Positions 1-8,575 of a stretch of 13,616 nucleotides of DNA are shown here, piece by piece. A model generated the notes under the pieces. That model was given only the letters and a program-made list of their open reading frames with translations, did not search any database and was not told where the DNA came from. Source of the DNA: Phycisphaerae bacterium (GTDB taxonomy: Bacteria > Planctomycetota > Phycisphaerae > Sedimentisphaerales > Anaerohalosphaeraceae). Every line of letters starts with the position of its first letter. Within the stretch, counting starts at the first letter, position 1. The position numbers were made by a program, and so were the translations under genes. The stretch covers positions 1 through 13,616 of the forward strand of contig JAIPFN010000147.1 of NCBI GenBank assembly GCA_021736615.1, in the 5' to 3' direction.

Positions 1-545
1 AGGGCTGGACAGGCTGGAACTACTACAACTATGACCTCAAAACTAAGCAGGACCGAATCGAGAAAGGTGCACTTTTCGAATACGCAAGAAGCATAGAAGT
101 CTATAAATGCCCGACTTCAAGGGACAAAGAGGGACTGAGAACCTATGCTATCGTTAATTGCTGGAACACACCTCAGAATTTAGGTGCGGGTATCCCAAAC
201 TTCAAAAAGCTCAGCCAGGTAAAAAACACTTCGGCCAGAATTGTTTTCATGGACAACGTAGGCGTAGACTTCGATGCTCAGTTTACATTGCCTTATAATG
301 TATCCAAGTGGAGCAACATCCCAAACTGGAGACACAGCAACGGCACCACTTTGAGCTTTGCAGACGGACATGCCGAATACTGGAAATGGACAAATATGGA
401 ACTGACTGTCGAACTCGCTAAGGAGAGCTTCGAACTGGCCTTGCAGACCAACGGCATCGCCAGAATGATCGATCGTCCCGGCCAGGACAAAAACGAGGAC
501 CTCCATCGACTTCAAAGGGGAGTATATGGTGAACTCGGCTATTAA
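1..545 (+). CDS. Pseudopilin-like protein with H-X9-DG motif (5' end outside window)
   Basis: This is the C-terminal part of a prepilin-type protein. The frame is open from the window edge to a TAA stop at 543-545, and about 180 residues are visible. The segment CPTSRD (about 108-125) and the later RHSNG...FADGHAEYW segment are typical of the planctomycete/Lentisphaerae family of prepilins with an N-terminal cleavage/methylation signal. The His codon at 333 and the Asp-Gly codons at 363-368 are separated by exactly nine residues, which gives the H-X9-DG signature. The hydrophobic N-terminal helix and cleavage site should lie upstream and cannot be seen. Such proteins are exported and resemble type II secretion or type IV pilus minor pilins. 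In planctomycetes they occur in large numbers, often beside glycan-degradation genes, but their individual roles are unknown. The next gene begins 44 bases downstream on the same strand, so co-transcription is likely. Confidence 0.85.
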   Translation, partial: GWTGWNYYNYDLKTKQDRIEKGALFEYARSIEVYKCPTSRDKEGLRTYAIVNCWNTPQNLGAGIPNFKKLSQVKNTSARIVFMDNVGVDFDAQFTLPYNVSKWSNIPNWRHSNGTTLSFADGHAEYWKWTNMELTVELAKESFELALQTNGIARMIDRPGQDKNEDLHRLQRGVYGELGY

Positions 546-589
546 AACATAGATGATCTGAGCAATTATATTTGAAAGGCAGACAATTA

Positions 590-1852
590 ATGATAAAAGA
601 CAATGTACCTGAGGTCACACGCCGAAATTTCCTGTACGGACTTGGCTCAGCCGGTACCGCCATGGGTGTGTTTGGGATCGCAAATCAAGCTCACGCAGGC
701 CGATTGTTTGCCAGAGCCGACGATCTGCCAAAAGATGCAAAAGGCAATATCATCGCCGGATTCGAAGAACAAAATACAAAAACCGGCAACAGTAATAAAT
801 GGCAGCCGTTCTCAAGTCGCAAAGTACGTGTCGGTATCGCCGGTTACGGATTATGCCAATTCGGAGCTCAGTTTTTCTTCCAGAATCATCCTAATGTAGA
901 GGTCGCGGCAGTCAGCGACCTCGATCCCGGACGATGCGCCGCACTTGCAAAAGCAGTAGGCTGCACCAAAACATATAAATCCTGTGAAGAGATGATCAAG
1001 GACAAAATTATCGAAGCGGTCTTCATAGCCACAGATGCACCCAGCCACGCAAGGCTTGCAATTATGGCACTCAACCACGGCAAGCACATCGCGACCGCTG
1101 TGCCCGCCGTATTTGGCTTTGAAGCAGAAGAAGACGCTCAAAAACTTTTCGAGGCAGTCAAAAAAAGCGGCAAAAAATACATGATGTTCGAAACATCCGC
1201 ATTCCATGCTTACACCTACGCTAACAGGCAGCTCTACCAGGCCGGTACATTCGGAAAGCTGATCTACTCTGAGGGTGAGTATTACCATGTCAACGCGGAA
1301 CAACTGGGAAGTTACAATCCAAAGAACGGAAAAATCGACAAAAACGGATGGCGAAAGGGCCTTGTCCCAATGTGGTATCCGACGCATTCAACGGCATACT
1401 ATGTCTCCGTCAGCGGCGGCCGTTTAACAGATGTTTCCTGCCTGGGCATGCCCAGCATCCATCCTGTACTCCAGCCGCAAAACAACGATTACAATAACCC
1501 GTTCGGTACCGAAGTGGCACTGTTCAAAACAAGCGAAGGCGGAATGTCACGCATAGCAGTCAGCTGGGACATGAAAAACGCCCATGGCGAGCAGGGACGC
1601 GTCTATGGCCAGAAGTCGATTAACAAAAATATAAACACTAACCGACCTCCCCTGCCTCGCGGTGTTCAAGGCGGAGGACACGGCGGGTCCCACGGACATC
1701 TCACCAATAACTTCATCGAATCAATTCTACTGGATAAAAAACCGGCCGTAGACATAAGCGACGCACTTAATATGACCATGTCCGGAGTAATAGCTCATAA
1801 GTCCGCACTAAAAGACGGACAATGGATGAAGGTACCGCAATACGATCTTTAA
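590..1852 (+). CDS. Tat-exported Gfo/Idh/MocA family protein, GH109-like motifs
   Basis: This 420-residue protein has a twin-arginine signal (TRRNFL, residues 10-15, then a hydrophobic stretch to about 36), so it should be exported folded with its nucleotide bound. A Rossmann fold follows: VGIAGYG at 81-87, acidic residues ending the second strand near 110-112, and TDAPSH at 148-153. The Lys of the usual Gfo/Idh EKP motif is absent; the site reads AVPA (170-173). EGEYYH (228-233), YPTH (263-266) and GHGGSHG (363-369) resemble motifs I recall from GH109 NAD-dependent alpha-N-acetylgalactosaminidases. The same YPTHST pattern also occurs in many uncharacterised planctomycete oxidoreductases, so the reaction is open between sugar oxidoreductase and NAD-dependent glycosidase. 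I chose the ATG at 590, which has AAAGG about ten bases upstream, over an in-frame TTG at 572. The GH95 gene starts 55 bases downstream, which suggests a shared glycan substrate. Confidence 0.85.
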   Translation: MIKDNVPEVTRRNFLYGLGSAGTAMGVFGIANQAHAGRLFARADDLPKDAKGNIIAGFEEQNTKTGNSNKWQPFSSRKVRVGIAGYGLCQFGAQFFFQNHPNVEVAAVSDLDPGRCAALAKAVGCTKTYKSCEEMIKDKIIEAVFIATDAPSHARLAIMALNHGKHIATAVPAVFGFEAEEDAQKLFEAVKKSGKKYMMFETSAFHAYTYANRQLYQAGTFGKLIYSEGEYYHVNAEQLGSYNPKNGKIDKNGWRKGLVPMWYPTHSTAYYVSVSGGRLTDVSCLGMPSIHPVLQPQNNDYNNPFGTEVALFKTSEGGMSRIAVSWDMKNAHGEQGRVYGQKSINKNINTNRPPLPRGVQGGGHGGSHGHLTNNFIESILLDKKPAVDISDALNMTMSGVIAHKSALKDGQWMKVPQYDL

Positions 1853-1907
1853 AAAAACAAATAAATAATTATCTAAGAAATATAATTTTAATAAGGAGTC
1901 TTTTCGC

Positions 1908-4517
1908 ATGTCAAGTTTAGTATGGTTGAAAAAGAGTATATTAATTTCTATGATTTGCATTTACATGCAAGGCTGCATGGCCTATACACAAAATGAGGAT
2001 TTGTCAAAACGAATTGACAAAAAGACGTTCAACACGGGATCCGTGCTCTGGTATGATGCACCTGCCGAAGAATGGCAAGAGGCCCTGCCCGTCGGCAACG
2101 GTCGATTGGGTGCCATGGTGTTTGGAAAATACGGCGAAGAAAGAATCCAGCTCAATGAGGAAACCTTTTGGTCGGGCGGCCCCTATTCTTCAGTCGTAAA
2201 AGGAGGAGCAAAAGTTCTTCCGGAAATTCAAAAACTCATCTTTGAAGGCAAACCTGTAGAAGCTCACAAACTTTTCGGCCGCTACATGATGGGCAACCCG
2301 GTTGAACAGATGAAATACCAATGCATCGGAAACCTTCACCTGTTTTTTGAAAACGAAACAGAGGTAACAGACTATAAAAGATGGCTCGACCTTGAAACAG
2401 CTGCCACCTGTGTAGAATACAAGGCTAACGGCGTTCAATACAAACGAGAAGTTTTCGCCTCGGCCCCCGACCAGGTCATCACAGTCAGACTGACCGCCGA
2501 TAAACCCGGACAAATATCATTCAGCACACAACTGAGAGGTGTTCGCAATACCGCCCATTCCAATTACGGTAATGATTATTTCCAGATGGATGCGATCGGC
2601 AGCGATGGGTTAATGATCAACGGCAAATCAGCTGACTACCTCGGTGTCGAGGGCAAATTACGGTACCGCGCACAACTAAAAGCCGTTCCCGAAGGCGGCA
2701 ACATGGATGTTAAAGGCGACCAATTGTACATTGACGGCGCCGATGCGGTAACCCTGTATTTTGCAGCCGCTACTAATTTCGTTAATTACAAAGATGTCAG
2801 CGCCGACCAGGTCGCACGCGTAACCAAAACTTTCAATAATATAAAAAACAAGTCCTACACTCAAATTCGCGATGCTGCTCTCAAAGACTATCAATCCTAT
2901 TATAACCGCGTAACGCTGAAACTTACCAATACTGCCAACTCCTTCCTTCCGACAGACAAGAGGATGGCAGGTTACGTAAAAGATGTCGCTGCTGCTGAAT
3001 CCAAAAGTCACAGACTGGAAGACGGATCGATGAATCCACTTGTATTCGATAAGAAAGACGGCCAAGACAATTCAGCACAGGACGCAGACCATTTAGAGGA
3101 AGAAAAGATAACTGATCCCAGTATGGCTTCTTTGTGTTACAACTATGGCAGGTATTCGTTAATATCATCATCACGGCCGGGCACCGAAGCAGCTAATTTG
3201 CAGGGCATCTGGAATCAGGACCAAAACCCAAAATGGGATTCCAAATATACAACCAACATCAACCTCGAAATGAATTACTGGCCGGTAGAAACCGGAAATC
3301 TCTCTGAGTGCGCAGAACCCCTCATCACGCTGGTCAAAGAATTAACCGATCAGGGCAGCCAGGTCGCCCGCGAGCATTACGGAGCAAGCGGCTGGGTCTT
3401 CCACCAGAACACAGATATATGGCGCGTCGCCGCACCGATGGACGGACCCTGCTGGGGAACATTCACTGTCGGCGGAGCCTGGCTGACCACGCATTTGTGG
3501 GAGCATTACCTCTACACCCTCGACCGGGATTATCTTAAGGAAGTATACCCGGTGATCAAAGGTTCAGTAGATTTCTTCATGGATTTTCTGGTTGAACATC
3601 CGAACGGAAAATGGCTCGTGACCAACCCTTCCAATTCTCCCGAAAATCCGCCCAAAGGACCCGGCTATCGGTACTTCTATGACGAGGTTACAGGCGACTA
3701 TTATTTTACAACAATCTGTTACGGATCCAGTATGGACATGCAGATAATAACGGATCTGTTTGGTTATTACGCTCAGGCTAGTAAGGTACTTGGACGCGAT
3801 GAAAAGTATGCAAAAAAGGTTCTCGACGCCCGTGCGCGGCTTGTACCTCCGCAAATAGGAAAAGACGGTACCTTGCAGGAATGGTCCGAAGATTATGATC
3901 AATTGGAAGAAAAACACCGGCACTTCTCACACATGTACGGACTCTTTCCCGGCAATGTTATCTCTGCTAAACGAACCCCTGAATTTGTCGACGCCTGCAA
4001 AGCCGTACTCGATCAGCGCGGAGACGGCGGAACAGGATTCTCACACGCATGGAAAATGTGCCTATGGGCCAGATTGTATGACGGTGAAAGAGCACACAAG
4101 ATATTCAAGGGCTATATCAAGAACCAGGCCTGCCCGCAACTCTTTGCCAAATGCTTCGTAACACCGCAACTCGATGGAACATTCGGCGTTACAGCCGGGA
4201 TTACCGAGATGCTGATGCAGTCGCATGAAGGAGTAATAGATTTGCTGCCCGCCCTGCCAAAAGCCTGGAGCGATGGACGTTTCGACGGCCTTTGCGCACG
4301 CGGCGCCTTCGAACTGGACATGCAATGGACCGGCGGCAAGATAACACGTGTGGAAGTTTTATCCAAAAAGGGACACCCCTGCCGGATAAATCCGAAAACA
4401 AAAGTAAATGTCACTTCAGACGGTAAGCCAGTTAATATCGAAAACAACAAAGACGGTTCTATCGAGTTTAAGACTCAGCCAGGGAAAAACTACACGCTAA
4501 CCAGAACAAATAATTAA
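1908..4517 (+). CDS. GH95 family alpha-L-fucosidase, probable lipoprotein
   Basis: At 869 residues this is a full-length GH95 inverting glycosidase, expected to release terminal L-fucose (some members prefer L-galactose). A strong AAGGAG lies at 1893-1898, nine bases before the ATG. The N-terminus has a hydrophobic segment ending in MQGC, so Cys23 is a likely lipidation site. The family entry motif is clear: LWYDAPAEEWQEALPVGNGR (47-66), then QLNEETFWSGGP. The catalytic (alpha/alpha)6 region holds NLQGIWN (430-436), the paired Asn of TNIN (N450, N452) before LEMNYW, NPSNSPEN (E579, probable acid), HRHFSHMYGLFPG (670-682) and LDGTFG (D756, probable base). The two catalytic roles are assigned by motif and spacing from memory of the Bifidobacterium AfcA enzyme. 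About 35 residues rich in Asp and Glu (366-400), just before the SLCYNYGRYSLISSSRPG segment, look like an insertion relative to usual family members. The enzyme probably acts at the outer membrane or in the periplasm. Confidence 0.95.
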   Translation: MSSLVWLKKSILISMICIYMQGCMAYTQNEDLSKRIDKKTFNTGSVLWYDAPAEEWQEALPVGNGRLGAMVFGKYGEERIQLNEETFWSGGPYSSVVKGGAKVLPEIQKLIFEGKPVEAHKLFGRYMMGNPVEQMKYQCIGNLHLFFENETEVTDYKRWLDLETAATCVEYKANGVQYKREVFASAPDQVITVRLTADKPGQISFSTQLRGVRNTAHSNYGNDYFQMDAIGSDGLMINGKSADYLGVEGKLRYRAQLKAVPEGGNMDVKGDQLYIDGADAVTLYFAAATNFVNYKDVSADQVARVTKTFNNIKNKSYTQIRDAALKDYQSYYNRVTLKLTNTANSFLPTDKRMAGYVKDVAAAESKSHRLEDGSMNPLVFDKKDGQDNSAQDADHLEEEKITDPSMASLCYNYGRYSLISSSRPGTEAANLQGIWNQDQNPKWDSKYTTNINLEMNYWPVETGNLSECAEPLITLVKELTDQGSQVAREHYGASGWVFHQNTDIWRVAAPMDGPCWGTFTVGGAWLTTHLWEHYLYTLDRDYLKEVYPVIKGSVDFFMDFLVEHPNGKWLVTNPSNSPENPPKGPGYRYFYDEVTGDYYFTTICYGSSMDMQIITDLFGYYAQASKVLGRDEKYAKKVLDARARLVPPQIGKDGTLQEWSEDYDQLEEKHRHFSHMYGLFPGNVISAKRTPEFVDACKAVLDQRGDGGTGFSHAWKMCLWARLYDGERAHKIFKGYIKNQACPQLFAKCFVTPQLDGTFGVTAGITEMLMQSHEGVIDLLPALPKAWSDGRFDGLCARGAFELDMQWTGGKITRVEVLSKKGHPCRINPKTKVNVTSDGKPVNIENNKDGSIEFKTQPGKNYTLTRTNN

Positions 4518-4608
4518 ACTTCGGCTCCAATAAAGTTTTTAGATTGACAGGTTTGTAAATCAAAATGACAAATTAAAAATCAAGAATTTAATTAAGGGTT
4601 AACACAAA

Positions 4609-7113
4609 ATGAAAAATATAAATTTAAGTCAGATTACTTACAGGTTTATTGTCACCGTTTTTGTTGCTGTCTCTTTGATGGCTGGCGTTTCACCTGCCGC
4701 AGGGCCGAATGATCCGCCGGATCTGACTAAGGTCGAAGCGAAAGAAATCGATCTCAAGCCAGGCACTTATAACCTTGGGCCCACCGGGCTTCGGGGTTGG
4801 ATCTATACAAAGCCAGGGAACTATCTGGATAGCGTACAGGGTCGGACGACAACAGCCAGCCGCCAGATTCTGGTTACCCATGTTGGGGCAAAGTCTCCCG
4901 CTGAAGGGGTGATGAAAGTTAACGACGTTATTTTAGGTGTCGGTGGGAAGCTTTTCACCGACGATGCCCGCAAGGGTATCGGCATGGCTATTACAGAAGC
5001 CGAGAAGATTAACAACCTCGGCATTTTGAAGCTGAAAATATGGCGTAACGGCAAGAATCTGGACGTCGAACTGAAATTAAAGGTTATGGGTGCCTATAGC
5101 AAAACCGCTCCATATAGATGCCGAAAGTCAAGACGAATATTTGAACACGCCTGCAAGCATCTCGAGAAGGAACCGCTGCAGAACAATCTCTGGGGCGCCA
5201 TCAATGGACTGGCCCTGCTTTCAACCGGCAAGGCGGAATATCTGCCCAGGCTTCAGGCATTTGCCCGCGAGATCGGACCTAAGACGCTGAAACTGGAACT
5301 GAAGAAAGGAATGGTGGTCTGGGATTGGGGCTACAAGAATCTGTTCCTCTGCGAGTATTACCTTCGAACCGGTGACAAGGAAGTGCTGCACGCAATCAAT
5401 CAATATACTGTCAGTCTAGCCAAAGGGCAAAGTATGTATGGCACCTTTGGTCACGGCCTGTCCGACCTGACGCCTGACGGCAAGCTCCACGGTTCGATCC
5501 CTCCGTACGGTCCGGTAAACCAGTGTGGATTGACCGGCAACCTGGCGATAGTAATGGGTAAAAAGTGCGGCGTTAAAGACCCGGAAGTTGATCCTGCTGT
5601 CGAAAGGGCTTTGAAGTTCTTCGGGTACTTCGTTGACAAGGGATCTATTCCCTATGGCGAGCATGCGCCATGGCCTTACCACGGAAGTAACGGTAAAACC
5701 GCACAGGCCGCATTGATGTTCGCTATTGCAGGGAATCTAACAGACGAGGCAAGATTTTTCTCCAAAATGACGGTGGCTTCCTACAACAATCGTGAATACG
5801 GGCACACCGGCCAGGGTTTCAGTTACCTGTGGACTGCTTTGGGCGCAAATGTGGGTGGGCCGGCGGCCGCGGCCGCTTTTTTCAAAGAAGCTTCGTGGCA
5901 CTTCGACCTCGTGCGCCGCTGCGACGGTTCCTTCACATACGACGGCGGCGAGCAGTACGGCGCCGGCAGGACAGACGACGACACTTACTACGGCAAGAGC
6001 AGTTACAACGGTTTGAGTCCCAACGCCACCTACGTCTTGACCTATTCTCTTGGATTGAAGAATCTATACATTACCGGCAGGGATGCGAAATATGCCAACC
6101 AGCTTAGTTCAAAGGATGTTTCAGATGCTATCGCATCGGGACGCTTCGATCTGGACCGCAAGACAATGAGCGTCAATCAACTGGTTGCCGCCTTTGGCGA
6201 CTGGTCACCGGTCGTCCGCGGCTGGGCCGCAGAGGAACTGGCCGGGCGCCCGGAAGTTCGCTCGATGGCTGGGGCGCTGATTAAGATGGCCAGCGGCAAC
6301 GATCTGCATGTCGCCCAGGGCGCATGTGAGACGCTGGGATATCTTAATGTCAAGGAAGCCTTGCCTGTTTTGATAAGTCTGCTGGAGCACGATGACCGCT
6401 GGCTGCGGTACAAGGCCGCCGAGACACTAAGTAAAATGCGAGAAACGGCCAGGCCTGCGCTGGATGACATGCTTCGGGTGGTCGTCGATAACGCCCAGCC
6501 TGTTGAGCCAATCGCCTGGGATGACCCCATACAGTTCAGCCATGGGCAGCTGGCGAATGCTCTGTTCGGGGGCTTGCTGAGAAATTCGATAGAAGGCATA
6601 GATAAGAAGGTACTCTACGCGGCTATTAGAGCAATCGCACAGAACCCAGACGGCAGGGCGCGGGGGAACCTTCAGGGCATATTTGAGAAACTTCTGACTC
6701 TGGAGGACGCTGAGGCACTGGCACCGGATCTTTTAAACGCAATCTTAGTGCCTGCGCCGGCAGATACGATGTTCCGCGATTCGATCCGAATGGGTGCGTT
6801 CAAGGCATTGACGAAATACCGCTTCAAGGAAGCTGTTGAAGCCGGTGTCATCTACGCCAAGACCCAGGGCGGCCATGGCAGCCAGGACAGAACCGGACTG
6901 ATCATGAAAGAAATAGTAAGCTATGGCTCGGCCGCCCGGAGTGCTATTGTCGGATTGAAAGAGTTGATCGATCAATTCAATGAAGATGTCAAGCGGCAGG
7001 AATTTCCCGGAGGCGAACTCAATAACAGGAGAGTTACCGCCGTCGAAGAGGCCATCAAGGCCATTGAAGCCGCAAAAGATCATCCGAAGCTGCGGAGTAT
7101 TTCGGTAAGATAG
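4609..7113 (+). CDS. DUF6288-type protein: PDZ, helical toroid and HEAT repeats, secreted
   Basis: This 834-residue protein has a signal peptide (hydrophobic 13-31, probable cut near SPAAG) and an AAGGG Shine-Dalgarno at 4594-4598. Residues about 55-160 form a PDZ-like domain with GLRGWIY, a carboxylate-loop region and KVNDVILGVGGK. Residues about 170-495 are alternating helices with conserved aromatic, His and Gly patches (WDWGYKN, YGTFGHGLSD, GHTGQGFSY, DGSFTYDGGEQYGAGRTDDD), which suggests an (alpha/alpha) toroid like those of glycan-active enzymes. Residues about 520-830 are HEAT-like repeats, for example HVAQGACETLGYLNVKEALP followed by RWLRYKAAETL. The architecture matches what is annotated as DUF6288 in planctomycetes, and its biochemical role is unknown. 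Gene order suggests work on the same exported glycan as GH95. The 91-base gap upstream holds a TTGACA (4544-4549) but no convincing -10, so an internal promoter is possible but unproven. Placement in DUF6288 rests on recall of the family. Confidence 0.8.
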   Translation: MKNINLSQITYRFIVTVFVAVSLMAGVSPAAGPNDPPDLTKVEAKEIDLKPGTYNLGPTGLRGWIYTKPGNYLDSVQGRTTTASRQILVTHVGAKSPAEGVMKVNDVILGVGGKLFTDDARKGIGMAITEAEKINNLGILKLKIWRNGKNLDVELKLKVMGAYSKTAPYRCRKSRRIFEHACKHLEKEPLQNNLWGAINGLALLSTGKAEYLPRLQAFAREIGPKTLKLELKKGMVVWDWGYKNLFLCEYYLRTGDKEVLHAINQYTVSLAKGQSMYGTFGHGLSDLTPDGKLHGSIPPYGPVNQCGLTGNLAIVMGKKCGVKDPEVDPAVERALKFFGYFVDKGSIPYGEHAPWPYHGSNGKTAQAALMFAIAGNLTDEARFFSKMTVASYNNREYGHTGQGFSYLWTALGANVGGPAAAAAFFKEASWHFDLVRRCDGSFTYDGGEQYGAGRTDDDTYYGKSSYNGLSPNATYVLTYSLGLKNLYITGRDAKYANQLSSKDVSDAIASGRFDLDRKTMSVNQLVAAFGDWSPVVRGWAAEELAGRPEVRSMAGALIKMASGNDLHVAQGACETLGYLNVKEALPVLISLLEHDDRWLRYKAAETLSKMRETARPALDDMLRVVVDNAQPVEPIAWDDPIQFSHGQLANALFGGLLRNSIEGIDKKVLYAAIRAIAQNPDGRARGNLQGIFEKLLTLEDAEALAPDLLNAILVPAPADTMFRDSIRMGAFKALTKYRFKEAVEAGVIYAKTQGGHGSQDRTGLIMKEIVSYGSAARSAIVGLKELIDQFNEDVKRQEFPGGELNNRRVTAVEEAIKAIEAAKDHPKLRSISVR

Positions 7114-7138
7114 AGTTTCGTGTAATTGTTTTCGTACC

Positions 7139-7162
7139 AGGTCAAATAACTCAAACTGACCT
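7139..7162. repeat. Partial copy of the TCAAACTGACC inverted repeat
   Basis: AGGTCA (7139-7144) and TGACCT (7157-7162) are inverted. The right side contains TCAAACTGACC (7151-7161), identical to one arm of the longer palindromes at 7294-7320 and 8701-8727. It lies 26 bases after the DUF6288 stop. No U-tract follows, so it does not look like an intrinsic terminator. Confidence 0.5.
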
Positions 7163-7236
7163 AAATAGGCCTTTAAAACAATGTAAAACAATTGCAATTG
7201 AAGGGTTTGCATAGCATTTGTTTTTTATATAAAAAT

Positions 7237-7322
7237 GCCTCGGCCGTCAGGCCGAATCCTTTATTATACAATATACAATTGTCATTATTCATTTCAAACT
7301 GACCGAATCGGTCAGTTTGAGT
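7237..7322. repeat. 86-base dispersed repeat, copy 1 (upstream of uroD-like gene)
   Basis: This copy aligns without gaps to 8644-8729 with nine differences in 86 positions (about 90%). It contains two inverted repeats. The first is TCGGCC (7240-7245), loop GTCA, GGCCGA (7250-7255). The second has 13-base arms, TCAAACTGACCGA (7294-7306) and TCGGTCAGTTTGA (7308-7320), around a single central A. An AT-rich tract of TATACAATATAC type lies between them. The copy ends 25 bases before the uroD-like ATG, so it forms much of that gene's 5' region. Confidence 0.85.
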
Positions 7323-7347
7323 AAATAAGCTTGTTGGAGATGAACCA

Positions 7348-8526
7348 ATGAAAGAATATACAAGTTTTGATCGAGTTGCTGCTGCTTTGGAGCATAAAGA
7401 GCCTGACCGGGTTCCGCTGGACTTCGGCGCAGCAGAGGTCGCCTCTATAAACATTCACACAATGCGCAGGCTGCGAAAGCACTTCGGGCTAAGCGAAGAT
7501 GTCGTGCTGGACGATGTAGTTATTCAAACCGGCAAGATGGAAGATGACCTGATCGACAAACTAGGAGTTGATGTCAAGATCGTAAAACCCAACCCGCCGG
7601 CTGATCCAAACCTTGCCAAAGACCTCGGTTTGCAGGATGGCTGCTATAGATTGATCGACGAGTACGGTATGGGTTGGGCGATGCCTGAACATAGCGGCAA
7701 ATATTACGACCTTTACTACAGCCCCTTGGCCTGCGCCGAGACCGTAAGCGACGTGGAAAAATACCCCTGGCCAGACCCGCTCGATGCGGCAAGGTTTGTG
7801 GGTATGAAAGAAAACGCCGGAAAAATTGCCGCCGAGGATAAGAAAGCGGTATTCCTTGGCCGTGCAAGTTCCGGTATGTGGGAGCATGCCGTCTGGATGA
7901 CCGGTTATGAAAAGTTTTTCATGGATATGATACTTAACAAGAAATTCATTCATGCGATTATGGAAAAGATCCTCGAAATAAAAATGAAGTACTGGGGGCG
8001 GGTATTGGAACTGGTCGATGAAAAATACGTGGTGATCTCCTGTGCCGACGACCTCGGTTCGCAGGACAGTCTGCTCGCAGGTCTCGATCTTTACAAAGAA
8101 ATGATCTGGCCGTATCACAAAAGGCTGTTCGAATTCCTAAAGAAAAAAGCCCGGCAAAAAGTTTATATATTCTTCCACAACGACGGGGCGATCTACGAGA
8201 CCCTGCCGCTTTTGATAGAAGCAGGCGTCGATATTATAAATCCCTGGCAGGTCAATTGCAAAGGCATGGACGATACCGCAAAATTCAAGAAAGAATTCGG
8301 CAGCGATCTCACTGTCTGGGGCGGAAGTTGCGACACTCAAAAAGTTTTGCCGTTCGGCACGCCCCAACAGGTTCGCGATGAGACCAAAAGAAGAATAGAG
8401 GACCTCGCCCCCGGCGGCGGCTATATATTCGCCCCGATACACATAATACAGGACGGCGTGCCGGTAGAAAACATAATCGCAATGTGGCAGACCCTTCAGG
8501 AATATGGAATATATACACAGGCATAA
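7348..8526 (+). CDS. Uroporphyrinogen decarboxylase superfamily protein (methyltransferase-like, not HemE)
   Basis: This 392-residue cytoplasmic protein has no signal peptide. GGAG (7336-7339) lies eight bases before the ATG. The URO-D fold is indicated by the opening EHKEPDRVPLDFGA (15-28), the EYGMGW segment (105-110), ADDLGSQ (233-239), FFHNDGAIYETLPLLIEAGVD (two parts, 275-295) and WGGSCDTQ (324-331). The HemE substrate motif RQAGRY is absent, so heme synthesis is unlikely. The layout matches the group that includes corrinoid and coenzyme M methyltransferases such as MtaA and CmuA. His277 and Cys328 sit where metal ligands occur in those enzymes, but the usual HxC Cys is replaced by Asp279, so the chemistry is uncertain. 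Planctomycetes and Lentisphaerae carry many such paralogues of unknown function. The gene stands alone between two copies of an 86-base repeat. A TTGCAT (7207-7212) and TATAAA (7228-7233) pair upstream could be a promoter, though the spacing of 15 is short. Confidence 0.85.
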   Translation: MKEYTSFDRVAAALEHKEPDRVPLDFGAAEVASINIHTMRRLRKHFGLSEDVVLDDVVIQTGKMEDDLIDKLGVDVKIVKPNPPADPNLAKDLGLQDGCYRLIDEYGMGWAMPEHSGKYYDLYYSPLACAETVSDVEKYPWPDPLDAARFVGMKENAGKIAAEDKKAVFLGRASSGMWEHAVWMTGYEKFFMDMILNKKFIHAIMEKILEIKMKYWGRVLELVDEKYVVISCADDLGSQDSLLAGLDLYKEMIWPYHKRLFEFLKKKARQKVYIFFHNDGAIYETLPLLIEAGVDIINPWQVNCKGMDDTAKFKKEFGSDLTVWGGSCDTQKVLPFGTPQQVRDETKRRIEDLAPGGGYIFAPIHIIQDGVPVENIIAMWQTLQEYGIYTQA

Positions 8527-8575
8527 AATATACGAAAATCATACCTGTCCGCAGCATGGGCAATAACAGCATCGC

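Noticed and set aside
851..1387. Long minus-strand open frame (178 codons) inside the Gfo/Idh gene
   Set aside because: It is fully covered by a well-supported plus-strand gene, is Cys/Phe-rich, and has no recognisable motif.
7240..7255. GC-rich hairpin considered as terminator of the DUF6288 gene
   Set aside because: No T-run follows, and the same hairpin recurs inside a repeat element at 8647-8662.
7348..8526. Annotation as HemE, the heme-pathway uroporphyrinogen decarboxylase
   Set aside because: The RQAGRY-type substrate motif is missing, and the motifs fit the methyltransferase-like branch.
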